From assembly GCF_032393985.1 (NCBI RefSeq), contig NZ_CP135918.1, positions 6,511,724 to 6,575,723 on the forward strand: a DNA stretch of 64,000 nucleotides. The letters are read 5' to 3'. Shown piece after piece: positions 9,581 through 18,671 of this stretch (its first letter is position 1; every line of letters starts with the position of its first letter). The position numbers and the translations under genes were made by a program. Origin of the DNA: Fischerella sp. JS2 (GTDB lineage: Bacteria; Cyanobacteriota; Cyanobacteriia; Cyanobacteriales; Nostocaceae). The notes beneath the pieces were generated by a model. The model worked only from the letters and a program-made list of their open reading frames with translations. It made no database searches and was not told the DNA's origin.

Positions 9581-11224
9581 ATGAATACAGCAGAGTTATT
9601 AGTAAGGTGCTTAGAAAATGAAGGGGTGCAATATGTTTTCGGACTCCCTGGCGAAGAAAACCTGCACGTTTTGGAAGCGATCAAACACTCCTCCATTCAA
9701 TTTATTACCACTCGTCATGAACAAGGTGCAGCATTCATGGCGGATGTCTACGGACGTCTGACAGGAAAAGCAGGAGTGTGTCTTTCCACTTTAGGACCAG
9801 GGGCTACAAACTTAATGACAGGGGTTGCTGATGCCAACCTCGATGGTGCGCCACTAGTGGCAATTACCGGACAAGTCGGAACAGATAGAATGCACATCGA
9901 ATCCCATCAATATTTAGATTTGGTGGCTATGTTTGCTCCAGTAACCAAATGGAATAAACAGATTGTGCGACCTAGTATTACACCAGAAGTAGTGCGCAAA
10001 GCATTCAAAGTAGCGCAAAGTGAAAAACCAGGTGCAGTTCATATTGATTTACCAGAAAATATAGCTGCTATGCCAGTAGAAGGCAAACCGTTACATAAGG
10101 ATAATATAGAAAAAACTTTTGCTTCTTTTGCTAGTCTTCGGTCAGCCGCAGCCATAATTTCTCAGGCAGTTAATCCAATCATCTTAGTCGGAAATGGTGC
10201 AATTCGCGACCAAGCCAGCGACGCTGTTACTCAATTTGCCACCCAATTAAATATCCCTGTTGCCAACACATTTATGGGTAAAGGAGTGATTCCCTACACC
10301 CATCCTTTGGCATTGTGGGCTGTAGGATTGCAACAACGGGATTTTATTACCTGTGGCTTTGATAACACAGATTTAGTCATAGCAATTGGCTATGATTTAA
10401 TCGAATTTTCCCCGAAAAAATGGAATCCCGATGGTCAAATTCCCATCGTTCATATTGCCGCAACTCCAGCAGAAATAGATAGTAGTTACATTCCCAGCGT
10501 GGAAGTTGTTGGTGATATTTCTGATTCTCTCTATGAAATTTTAAAAGTAGCAGATCGCCAGGGTAAACCCAATCCCTACGCTATCAATTTACGATCTAAT
10601 ATTCGTGCTGATTATGAACTGTATGCCAAGGATGACGGGTTTCCGATTAAGCCCCAAAAAATCATTTATGACTTGCGCCAGGTAATGGGACCAGAAGATA
10701 TTGTCATTTCTGATGTTGGCGCACATAAAATGTGGATTGCCCGTCATTACCATTGTTATAGTCCCAATACTTGCATTATTTCTAATGGTTTTGCCGCAAT
10801 GGGGATTGCTATCCCTGGTGCAGTTGCAGCTAAACTTGTTCATCCTAATCGTAAAGTTGTGGCTGCAACCGGCGATGGCGGCTTTATGATGAATTGCCAA
10901 GAATTAGAAACTGCTTTGCGTGTTGGTACAGCGTTCGTCACCTTAATTTTTAATGATGGTGGCTATGGTCTAATTGAGTGGAAACAAGAAAATCAATTTG
11001 GTAAAGGTAGGTCATCCTTTGTGCATTTTGGCAACCCAGATTTTGTCAAATTAGCAGAAAGTATGGGATTAAAAGGCTATCGTGTAGAAGACGCTACCGA
11101 ATTAGTTCCCATCCTCAAAGAAGCCCTCGCTCAAGATGTGCCAGCAGTGATAGATTGTCCTGTAGACTATCGGGAAAACATTCGCTTTACTCAAAAAGTC
11201 GGCGAATTAAATTGTGTGTTGTAA
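9581..11224 (+). CDS. ThDP-dependent 2-oxoglutarate decarboxylase (acetolactate synthase-like)
   Basis: A 547-residue enzyme of the acetolactate synthase/pyruvate oxidase superfamily. Glu47 (RHEQGAAFMAD) is the ThDP-activating glutamate. The ThDP/Mg motif runs from GDGG at 431-434 to NDGG at 458-461. Such proteins are often annotated as acetolactate synthase large subunit, but placement directly after a succinate-semialdehyde dehydrogenase matches the PCC 7002 enzyme shown to decarboxylate 2-oxoglutarate to succinic semialdehyde. I therefore infer that role: bypassing the missing 2-oxoglutarate dehydrogenase and closing the TCA cycle. The two genes are 112 bases apart with a repeat between; GAGGAAG precedes the ATG. 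Assay would be needed to exclude acetolactate synthase activity. Confidence 0.82.
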   Translation: MNTAELLVRCLENEGVQYVFGLPGEENLHVLEAIKHSSIQFITTRHEQGAAFMADVYGRLTGKAGVCLSTLGPGATNLMTGVADANLDGAPLVAITGQVGTDRMHIESHQYLDLVAMFAPVTKWNKQIVRPSITPEVVRKAFKVAQSEKPGAVHIDLPENIAAMPVEGKPLHKDNIEKTFASFASLRSAAAIISQAVNPIILVGNGAIRDQASDAVTQFATQLNIPVANTFMGKGVIPYTHPLALWAVGLQQRDFITCGFDNTDLVIAIGYDLIEFSPKKWNPDGQIPIVHIAATPAEIDSSYIPSVEVVGDISDSLYEILKVADRQGKPNPYAINLRSNIRADYELYAKDDGFPIKPQKIIYDLRQVMGPEDIVISDVGAHKMWIARHYHCYSPNTCIISNGFAAMGIAIPGAVAAKLVHPNRKVVAATGDGGFMMNCQELETALRVGTAFVTLIFNDGGYGLIEWKQENQFGKGRSSFVHFGNPDFVKLAESMGLKGYRVEDATELVPILKEALAQDVPAVIDCPVDYRENIRFTQKVGELNCVL

Positions 11225-11238
11225 TTGTCATTAGTCTC

Positions 11239-11265
11239 TTGTCATTTGTGAAAAACAAATGACAA
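11239..11265. terminator. Hairpin between convergent genes
   Basis: A perfect 11-bp stem (TTGTCATTTGT / ACAAATGACAA) with loop GAAAA sits between the convergent decarboxylase and histidine kinase stops. There is no long T run, so it may act as a weak bidirectional terminator or simply be a GTCATTTGT filler repeat. Confidence 0.45.
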
Positions 11266-11278
11266 AGGACAAGTAAAC

Positions 11279-14200
11279 CTAGCGTGAGTGTCTTCTCGGT
11301 GAGGATGTCAAGGAACGATTTAGTTTGGTGTGTGTGAGGGCCACCACAGCTTGAACTAACTGTTCTGGCTCAAGTGGCTTTGTTAAATGCTTTTGATAGC
11401 CACTGCTTATAGATTTTTGGTGATCGTCAACTCTTGCATAGGCACTCAGGGCGATCGCAGGAATCTGTCCTCCTTTTGCGGGGGATAAGTTACGCACCTG
11501 TTGGATCAGGGTGTAGCCATCGACTTCGGGCATCCCAATATCACTGACTAACACATCCGGTTTCAAGGATTCTAAATTTGCCAGTACCTCTGACGCACAG
11601 CTAACAGTCAACACCTCTGCTCCATATTGGGTTAATAATACTGTTAATAACTCACGAGCATCGGCATCATCGTCGACTGCAAGGACTCGAATTCCCGTGA
11701 GTTCGAGTTCTTGTTGGGGTAACTCATCTGTCTGCTGAATTTGGGGTGCAACATTCAACAGTGGCAATCGAACTGTAAATGTGGCTCCTAACCCTTCACC
11801 GGGGCTGTCAGCCGTAATGGTGCCGCCGTGTGCCTCAACTAACTGACGAACGATCGCCAAGCCCAGACCTAATCCTCCATACTTGCGAGTAATTGAAGCA
11901 TCTTCCTGGCGGAAGGATTCAAAGATGTAAGGTACAAAGTCTGCGCCTATGCCTTTACCTGTGTCACTGACTGTAATTTGTGCCTGATTGCCGACCCGTT
12001 GGAGGCGGATGTCTACTCGGCCACCATTGGGCGTGAATTTAATGGCATTGGACAACAAATTCCAGACAACTTGCTGAAGGCGGGCAGCATCACCAGACAC
12101 TTGCCCAATATTGGGTAATACAGAATGCAGTGAGATGGATTTAGCAACAGCTGCTGTTGTGACTGTTTCGATCGCGGCTTCAACAATCAAAGATAAACTA
12201 ACCGAGGTAGTATTCAGGCTCAGTTTGCCGCGCAAGATTTTGGCGATATCGAGCAAATCATCGATCAGTTGAGTTTGTAATTTGGCATTTCGCTCAATGA
12301 TGGTAAGGGCTTGAGCTATTTTTGTTTCATCAAACTTACGAGTTTGCAACAGCTTTGTCCAACCCAAAATCGGGTTGAGCGGTGATCGTAATTCGTGGGA
12401 AAGGACAGCGAGAAATTCATCCTTGATGCGGTTGGCGCGTTCGGCGGCTTCCCGTGCGGCTTGCTCTTGCTGAAGGAGTTGTTGGCGATCAGTAATGTCC
12501 GTATTGGTACCAAACCACCGCAACACCTTGCCTTGTTCATCCAGAACTGGAACGGCGCGGGAGAGAAACCAGCGATACTGTCCATCTTTACCGCGTAGGG
12601 GAAAGGTATCCTCCCAGGTTTCGCCTGTTTCAACACAGTGACGAAACTTTTCTACTACCCCTTCCACATGGTCAGGGTGATGCACTTTTTGCCAGCCCCA
12701 ACCTTCCATCTCTGCCAGGGTTGTACCTGTGTAATCAAACCAGCGCTGATTATACCAGAAAATCCACCCATTCTCATCTGCCATCCAGGCAAATTGGGAG
12801 ATGTTATCTGCCAGGGTGCGGAAACGTGCTTCGCTCTCTTGCAGTTCTCGCTCAGCCCGCTTGCGATCGCTAATGTCTATGACAGAGCCAATATATCCTT
12901 TAAACTCTCCATCTTTCCCCAACCACGGACTTGCTGCATCGATTGCCCAGCGATATTCTCCGTCTTGACGGCGCAGACGATATTCTAACCGAAAATCTGC
13001 TTGACGCTCAATTGCGTCTAAGAAGATACTTTTAGAAAGTTCGCGATCGTCTGGATGCACTGCCTCTAACCATCCCATTCCCAGTCCTGTGGCTTCCGTT
13101 TGTCCGGTGAACTCGTACCAGCGTTGGCTGAGATAAGTGCAATAACCAGTGGCATCTGTCACCCAAATCATCATAGGTGCGTTGTCTGCCATGTGGCGGA
13201 ATCGTTCTTCACTAGCTCGTAGGTCTGCTTCTGCTTGTTTGCGCTCTGAAATATCCATATCAACACCAGTCATCGTGACTGGATTGCCGAATGCATCGTA
13301 AAAGACTCGCCCGAGACCCAACGCCCAACGCACCGTTCCATCTGGCTTCATGAAGCGAAATTCAATGTTGTAGTCTTCTCGTTCATAAACGGCGCGATGA
13401 ATAGCTGATTCAACCCAAGGCAAATCGTCTGGATGAATCATTGCCCTGAAGGTTTTATACTGCCCATCAAAGCTACCGGAAGCCATACCAAATAAGTGTT
13501 CCAGATTAGTAGACCAGTTGACTTTACCTGTCTGAATGTCCCAATCCCAACTTCCCATCTTGGCAGCTTTCATTGCCAGGTAAAGCCGCTCTTGGTTTTG
13601 TCGCAAAGCAATTTCGGCTTGCTTGCGATCAGTAATGTCAAAGGTAAAGCCACTCATTCCCTGCGGCTGTCCGACAGCATTAAATCGGGTTTGCCCCTTT
13701 GCTACCAGCCATCGCACGCCTCGAATTGGGTGATGAATGCGATACTCAATATTAACTTCGCCCTGGTTGCTTGCCAGGGCAGCGCGAACTTCCCGATCCA
13801 CCCGTTCCCGGTCTATTTCCAAAATGCTAGCCAACCAGTTTTCATAGGATGATGGTATGGCAGGGTCAAGACCGTAGAGCGTGTAATATTCGGTTGACCA
13901 GAAGACTCTATTTGTTTCGATTTCCCAATCCCAGTGACCCGCATTGGCTGCCAGTTGGGCCAACCTCAGCCGCTCCTCGCCTCGGCGCAGTTCCTGTTCG
14001 GTGCGCTGGTGGTTGACAATCTCATGCAGTAGTCTTGTTTCTAATTGCTTCTGGTTGTCAATATCAGTAATCGTGCCAATCCAGCCTGTTGTCTGTCCCT
14101 GAGTATCCTGTGTTGGGATGGCTCGACAGATGAACCAGTGATATTCGCCATCCCAGCGACGAAGCTGGTATTCAATTTCAAAGGATTCACCGTTGGCGAT

Positions 14201-16069
14201 CGCCTGACTCCATAAAGCTAGGGTGCGATCGCGCTCATCGGGGTGAACCGTACTAGTCCCCGCCAAACCCATTGATTCAGCTTCACTCAAACCAGTGTAC
14301 TCGTACCAGCGTTGATTCCAGTAATTAACCGCCCCTGTTGCGTCGGCAGTCCAAACCATTTGGGGCATGGCTTCAGCTAACTCTCGGTAACGCTGTTGAC
14401 TGGCTTTGAGAGCAGCAGCGTCCTGGTTGCGTTCTGTGATATCAACAAAGGCTCCGATTACACCCCGGATTTGATTCTGGTCGCCTCGCAGGGGAGTTGC
14501 ATAGCATAGAAGCTGGCGCACCGTGCCATTTGGCAGCAGAATGTCAAATTCTGCATCTCGCACCTCTACGCCCAATCTGGCAGCTACTTGCATCGGCAAG
14601 TTCTCAGCCGGGACTTCCTCTTTGTTTTGGAAAACTCGGTAGGCTGGTTGCTCCTCAGCAGGCGCACTCTTCGAGATGTTATCACCAGGACGAATGTTAA
14701 GTAGTTGCCGAATGTAAGCATTGCTTTGCATGTGAGTACAGCCTGGATCGGTGGCGATCGCAATGCCCACAGGCAGAATTTCTAATAGGGTTTGCAGTTC
14801 AGACACCCGGTTGGTTAACTCTTGGTTTAGTTGTTGAATGGCGGCCTCAGCTTGTTTTCGCTGGGTTAAATCCACAGCGAATGCTACATGCTCATCCGTG
14901 CCATCCATCCACTGCATGGTGCAAATCCAGATGGGAAGGCGCGTTCCATCCCGGCGGCACAGTTGTTTCTCTATCGGCGGGGTAAAGCCCTGCTGCTGCA
15001 CTTGTATCATTGCCTGCTCGGTTTGTTCAGACAACTCAGGCGGGGCAAACTCACGCCAGTTCATACCCTGTTGCTCAAATTCTTCCCGTGTTAGCCCGTG
15101 CAGGTGCAACATGGTATCGTTTATTACTTTGACTGCGCCGCTTACTGACCCTATGCCAATGCCAATCGGAGCCTTATCGATCAGCCGTTGTATTCGATAC
15201 TGCTGCTGTTGCAAGTCTGTTACCGTCTGGCTCAACTCCAACTCTAAACGTTTGCGGTCGGTAACATCGCGCCAACAGGCAACAAAGCCATCATTGAGCC
15301 TGGTTGCCCGGATATCAAACACTCGCACCAATCGGCGATCACCAAAAGTATCATCGTAGATCAGCAAGTCTTTGATTAACGGCTCTCCAGTTTCCACGAC
15401 CCGACAATATTCGTCAAACAATCCTGATTCGTGATGGGCGGGAAAAATCTCACATAAACCCCGACCAATCTGCATCGCTTTAGGCATCTGGTTGTTTTCG
15501 CACGCTGCTTTGTTGAGATAATCAATGCGAAAGTCTACAATTTGCCCCAACTTATCCCGTATGGCTGAGAAGATGCCAAAGCAGTCCAGCATATTCTCAA
15601 CCGATGTTTGAAACTGCTCTTGATTGCGTTGCAGTTCCTGTCGTAACTGGGCATTTTTGATCGCACTGCACATTGCTAGGCGCAAATCCTCAGGAGTTAT
15701 CTGATCTCTAACCAGATAATCTACCGCTCCATTCTTAAACGCCTGTACTGCGGTCTTTGTGTCTCCACCATCAATAACAATGATCGGCGGACAGCGATCG
15801 CCCATCTGCTCTTTTAATTGACGCAGCAAGTTGATGCTATTGGAACAGGGAGAGCGAAGTTCTAAGAGAATGCCATCAATCTGCTGCAATTGAGGCAGTG
15901 TCAAAACTGAACTGTTATATTGCTGTGATATAATCCTGTATGCTACGCTTCTATCTTGCTGTAACTGCTGCTTATAATTGTTATTGCCCTCATCCGAGTC
16001 ACCAATTACAAGGACAGTCCGGTGATTTGACATATCTGAGATCCAATTTGCAGGGTTAGAGACAAGCAA
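11279..16069 (-). CDS. Multi-PAS hybrid sensor histidine kinase
   Basis: A 1596-residue protein. An N-terminal receiver-like domain (about 17-135) has Glu70 (GILLELRSP) where the phosphoacceptor Asp normally lies. Eight PAS/PAC repeats follow (about 150-1200), most ending in a DITDRKQAE-like PAC tail; two begin with the GHWDWEIE / GSWDWDIQ type. HisKA has His1225 (LSHELRSPLNP). The ATPase domain shows WNLLSNAIKF and DTGKGIG (about 1368). A C-terminal receiver has Asp1510 (VLVSDIGMP). Translation may start at the first Met or at Met13 (MSNHRTVLVIGD). No membrane helix is evident, so it is probably a cytoplasmic integrator of redox, light or small-molecule cues through PAS. It stands alone; partner regulator unknown. 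Confidence 0.92.
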   Translation of the reverse strand: MLVSNPANWISDMSNHRTVLVIGDSDEGNNNYKQQLQQDRSVAYRIISQQYNSSVLTLPQLQQIDGILLELRSPCSNSINLLRQLKEQMGDRCPPIIVIDGGDTKTAVQAFKNGAVDYLVRDQITPEDLRLAMCSAIKNAQLRQELQRNQEQFQTSVENMLDCFGIFSAIRDKLGQIVDFRIDYLNKAACENNQMPKAMQIGRGLCEIFPAHHESGLFDEYCRVVETGEPLIKDLLIYDDTFGDRRLVRVFDIRATRLNDGFVACWRDVTDRKRLELELSQTVTDLQQQQYRIQRLIDKAPIGIGIGSVSGAVKVINDTMLHLHGLTREEFEQQGMNWREFAPPELSEQTEQAMIQVQQQGFTPPIEKQLCRRDGTRLPIWICTMQWMDGTDEHVAFAVDLTQRKQAEAAIQQLNQELTNRVSELQTLLEILPVGIAIATDPGCTHMQSNAYIRQLLNIRPGDNISKSAPAEEQPAYRVFQNKEEVPAENLPMQVAARLGVEVRDAEFDILLPNGTVRQLLCYATPLRGDQNQIRGVIGAFVDITERNQDAAALKASQQRYRELAEAMPQMVWTADATGAVNYWNQRWYEYTGLSEAESMGLAGTSTVHPDERDRTLALWSQAIANGESFEIEYQLRRWDGEYHWFICRAIPTQDTQGQTTGWIGTITDIDNQKQLETRLLHEIVNHQRTEQELRRGEERLRLAQLAANAGHWDWEIETNRVFWSTEYYTLYGLDPAIPSSYENWLASILEIDRERVDREVRAALASNQGEVNIEYRIHHPIRGVRWLVAKGQTRFNAVGQPQGMSGFTFDITDRKQAEIALRQNQERLYLAMKAAKMGSWDWDIQTGKVNWSTNLEHLFGMASGSFDGQYKTFRAMIHPDDLPWVESAIHRAVYEREDYNIEFRFMKPDGTVRWALGLGRVFYDAFGNPVTMTGVDMDISERKQAEADLRASEERFRHMADNAPMMIWVTDATGYCTYLSQRWYEFTGQTEATGLGMGWLEAVHPDDRELSKSIFLDAIERQADFRLEYRLRRQDGEYRWAIDAASPWLGKDGEFKGYIGSVIDISDRKRAERELQESEARFRTLADNISQFAWMADENGWIFWYNQRWFDYTGTTLAEMEGWGWQKVHHPDHVEGVVEKFRHCVETGETWEDTFPLRGKDGQYRWFLSRAVPVLDEQGKVLRWFGTNTDITDRQQLLQQEQAAREAAERANRIKDEFLAVLSHELRSPLNPILGWTKLLQTRKFDETKIAQALTIIERNAKLQTQLIDDLLDIAKILRGKLSLNTTSVSLSLIVEAAIETVTTAAVAKSISLHSVLPNIGQVSGDAARLQQVVWNLLSNAIKFTPNGGRVDIRLQRVGNQAQITVSDTGKGIGADFVPYIFESFRQEDASITRKYGGLGLGLAIVRQLVEAHGGTITADSPGEGLGATFTVRLPLLNVAPQIQQTDELPQQELELTGIRVLAVDDDADARELLTVLLTQYGAEVLTVSCASEVLANLESLKPDVLVSDIGMPEVDGYTLIQQVRNLSPAKGGQIPAIALSAYARVDDHQKSISSGYQKHLTKPLEPEQLVQAVVALTHTKLNRSLTSSPRRHSR

Positions 16070-16199
16070 TCAAAGCTACAGAATTTGAAATTTCTTTGTA
16101 TAGTAGCTAGTCAATCCTATCATTATATCTAAGGCAATCAGGTTTTATCAGCTTGGGCTGTTGTTTTCTAACAATCATTCCCACGATGAGAGAAATTAA

Positions 16200-17663
16200 C
16201 TATGCAACAAGAACTTTAGCCAATCTGCAAATTCCCTCTTGAATTTGTTGTGATGTCAGTTCCGAGTAACCAAAAATAAATTCGCCAGTGCGATTCTCTT
16301 TCAGATAATGGGGTTGAGCAGACATCATCCCCACACCTAAGGATGCAGCCCCCTCAATAATCTCCTCATCCGTAAGTTGCGTGTGTAGTTTCACCATTAA
16401 ATGCAGCCCAGCCTTCTCGCCTAAAATTGTTACTCGTTCCCCAAAGCGATCGCTTAATGCTTGCACTAATACTTGGCGACATTGATCATAGTGCTGACGC
16501 ATTTTTCTAATATGTCTTTCTAAATGCCCTGATTCAATAAAATCAGTCAAAACATACTGTTCTAACAATGGTAAGTGTCTATCGCTCAACCACTTAGCCT
16601 GGGCAAATATTGCTACTAAACTTTTGGGTAAAACTAAGTAACCAATCCGCAGTGAAGGAAACAGTACCTTGGAGAAAGTACCTATGTACAGCACACAATC
16701 GCTTTTATCCAATCCTTGTAGGGCTGGTATTGGTCTATCACCATAGCGATATTCACTGTCATAATCATCCTCAATAATCATAGCTCCATGAGAATGCGCC
16801 CAAGCTAGTAACTCTAGTCGCCGAGACAAAGACAGTATTGCTCCTGTAGGAAACTGGTGAGAAGGAGTCACGTAAATAAGCTTAATGTGTTCATCCTTAT
16901 AGTTCCCTAACTCCCTGACTATTAAACCTGACTCATCTACAGGTACTGGTAAAAGCTTGGCAGCTTGTGCAAGAAAGATACGGCGTGCGCTTAAATAACC
17001 AGGATCTTCCAAAGCAACAGCATCACCAGGATCGATTAACAAGCGCATCACCAAATATAAAGCTTGCTGAGTGCCATTAGTAATGATCACCTGCTCAGGT
17101 TCGCATTGCACTGCACGGGACTGGGACAGGTAACGAGCGATCGCTTCCCTTAACCGTTCATATCCCAAGGCATCTGTAGCATAATCTAGCCAATGACAAT
17201 GGGAACGACAATGACGAGACAGTAATTTCCGCCACAGTTGCATTGGAAATAATTCCAAAGCAGGCCGTCCATAGCGGAAGTTAATAGGGGCATGAGGTTC
17301 AGTAGTTGTAGATACATCATTTTCCATCAAACTGGTGGCATACTTAGATAGCGGTCTTTGCGCAAAAATCTGTTTGTAGCAAGACTCAAATGGTGTAGGA
17401 TTTAGCAGATCGTCGGGGAGTTGATCGCAGACATATGTGCCAGAACCAACTATAGTTTTGATATAGCCTTCACTAAGGAGTTGATCGTAGCAAGTAGTCA
17501 CCGTAGTACGAGAAATACCCAAGGATTTGGAGAGCTTTCGCGTGGATGGAATGCGTTGATTGGGTAGCAGGCGTTTGTTGAGTATTGCTTTACGTATTTC
17601 TTCGTATAACTGCTGGTGTAATGGCACATCTATCTGACTGTTGAGTGCGATCGCCAAATCCAT
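16200..17663 (-). CDS. MocR/PdxR-type transcriptional regulator (GntR HTH plus aminotransferase-like domain)
   Basis: A 487-residue GntR-MocR protein. The winged helix-turn-helix at about 13-80 carries IPSTRKLSKSLGISRTT and the wing GSGTYV. The fold-type I aminotransferase-like domain covers 125-487 with the PLP-binding Lys332 (GTFSKVLFPSLRIGY) and Asp299-Asp300-Tyr301. MocR proteins bind PLP and usually control vitamin B6 or amino-sugar genes. This one is divergent from a flavin-binding split-barrel gene and a broken pdxJ, which fits a PdxR-like role in B6 metabolism (inference). A MITE-like element (17692-17819) lies in the shared upstream region and may have changed its operator. Confidence 0.88.
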   Translation of the reverse strand: MDLAIALNSQIDVPLHQQLYEEIRKAILNKRLLPNQRIPSTRKLSKSLGISRTTVTTCYDQLLSEGYIKTIVGSGTYVCDQLPDDLLNPTPFESCYKQIFAQRPLSKYATSLMENDVSTTTEPHAPINFRYGRPALELFPMQLWRKLLSRHCRSHCHWLDYATDALGYERLREAIARYLSQSRAVQCEPEQVIITNGTQQALYLVMRLLIDPGDAVALEDPGYLSARRIFLAQAAKLLPVPVDESGLIVRELGNYKDEHIKLIYVTPSHQFPTGAILSLSRRLELLAWAHSHGAMIIEDDYDSEYRYGDRPIPALQGLDKSDCVLYIGTFSKVLFPSLRIGYLVLPKSLVAIFAQAKWLSDRHLPLLEQYVLTDFIESGHLERHIRKMRQHYDQCRQVLVQALSDRFGERVTILGEKAGLHLMVKLHTQLTDEEIIEGAASLGVGMMSAQPHYLKENRTGEFIFGYSELTSQQIQEGICRLAKVLVA

Positions 17664-17691
17664 ACTCTAGTTTATGTAATATATAATACTA

Positions 17692-17819
17692 ATACCAATT
17701 TAAAAAAAGAATACAACACATGGATTATATAAGTCCCCACCCCAACCCTCCCTTTAGAAAGGGGAGGGTGTCGTTCGGCGGGTGGGGTTATCTGTCGCAA
17801 ACATTATTGGAATTGGTAT
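17692..17819. mobile_element. 128-bp MITE-like element, family A, copy 1
   Basis: It is bounded by the inverted repeat ATACCAATT / AATTGGTAT, has an internal GC-rich hairpin (AACCCTCCC...GGGAGGGT) and contains no coding frame. A second copy of exactly the same length lies at 62358-62485 with near-identical sequence, including ACAACACATGGATTATATAA and TTATCTGTCGCAAACATTAT. Non-autonomous; no transposase was seen in the window. Confidence 0.82.
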
Positions 17820-17984
17820 AAATTACAATAGTGTTCTAGTTTCAAAGCTCTGAGCTTTTAATCCAAAATCTCAAATCCAAAATTGGTATAAGTGGACTGA
17901 TATTACAACACAAAAGTGGCTCTTGTAGTAAACCACTTGGACAATTAAGCTGACAGTATACGCAATAAAAACAAGCTTTAGATC

Positions 17985-18671
17985 ATGAGTAATAGTAGTG
18001 AAAATGTGTTGCCTGTGACGCAACGCACTAAAATTAGGCGTGTTCCCCAACGTGGACAGTACGAACGTCAAGTTATCTATGACATTTTAGATGAAGGTTT
18101 GGTGTGCCATATCGCGTTTGCTGTAGATAATCAACCATTTGTGATTCCTACAGCTTATGGCAGGGTGGCAGACAGACTTTATATTCATGGTTCTCCTGCA
18201 AGTAGAATGTTGCGATCGCTCCAAAATGGTATCGAAGTCTGCGTTACTGTGACACTACTTGATGGACTAGTACTGGCGCGGTCTGCTTTTCACCATTCGA
18301 TGAACTATCGGTCAGTAGTAATATTTGGTACAGCAATCACTGTGGAAAATTCTGAAGAAAAGCTAGTAGCACTGCACGCTTTTACTGAACATGTTATGTC
18401 GGGACGATGGGCAGAGGTGCGCCCGCCCAGTTTTCTGGAACTGCAAGGAACTTTAGTATTATCTCTGCCACTAGATGAAGCATCAGCAAAGGTACGGTCA
18501 GACCCGCCACTTGATGATGAGGCAGATTACAGTTTGCCTGTATGGGCTGGTGTATTACCATTGCAACAGAAAGCAGCAGCACCAATTCCAGATCCTCGTT
18601 TGCACTCAGGCATTACTCTACCTAACTATGTGCATAACTATACTCGTAAATATGAAAGAGAAGAGCAATGA
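17985..18671 (+). CDS. Pyridoxamine 5'-phosphate oxidase-family flavin-binding protein
   Basis: A 228-residue split-barrel protein of the FMN-binding PNPOx-like family. Recognisable pieces are RTKIRRVPQRGQYERQ near the N-terminus, then LVCHIAFAVDNQPFVIPTAY, LYIHGSPASRML and VARSAFHHSMNYRSVVIFG-like segments. It is not the canonical PdxH: it lacks that enzyme's C-terminal substrate motif and is closer to the nitroimidazole-resistance or flavin-nucleotide-binding group. Its stop overlaps the following pdxJ-like start in an ATGA, so the two were translationally coupled. Divergent from the MocR regulator, which probably controls it. The substrate (a B6 vitamer or another flavin substrate) is unknown. 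Confidence 0.85.
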   Translation: MSNSSENVLPVTQRTKIRRVPQRGQYERQVIYDILDEGLVCHIAFAVDNQPFVIPTAYGRVADRLYIHGSPASRMLRSLQNGIEVCVTVTLLDGLVLARSAFHHSMNYRSVVIFGTAITVENSEEKLVALHAFTEHVMSGRWAEVRPPSFLELQGTLVLSLPLDEASAKVRSDPPLDDEADYSLPVWAGVLPLQQKAAAPIPDPRLHSGITLPNYVHNYTRKYEREEQ

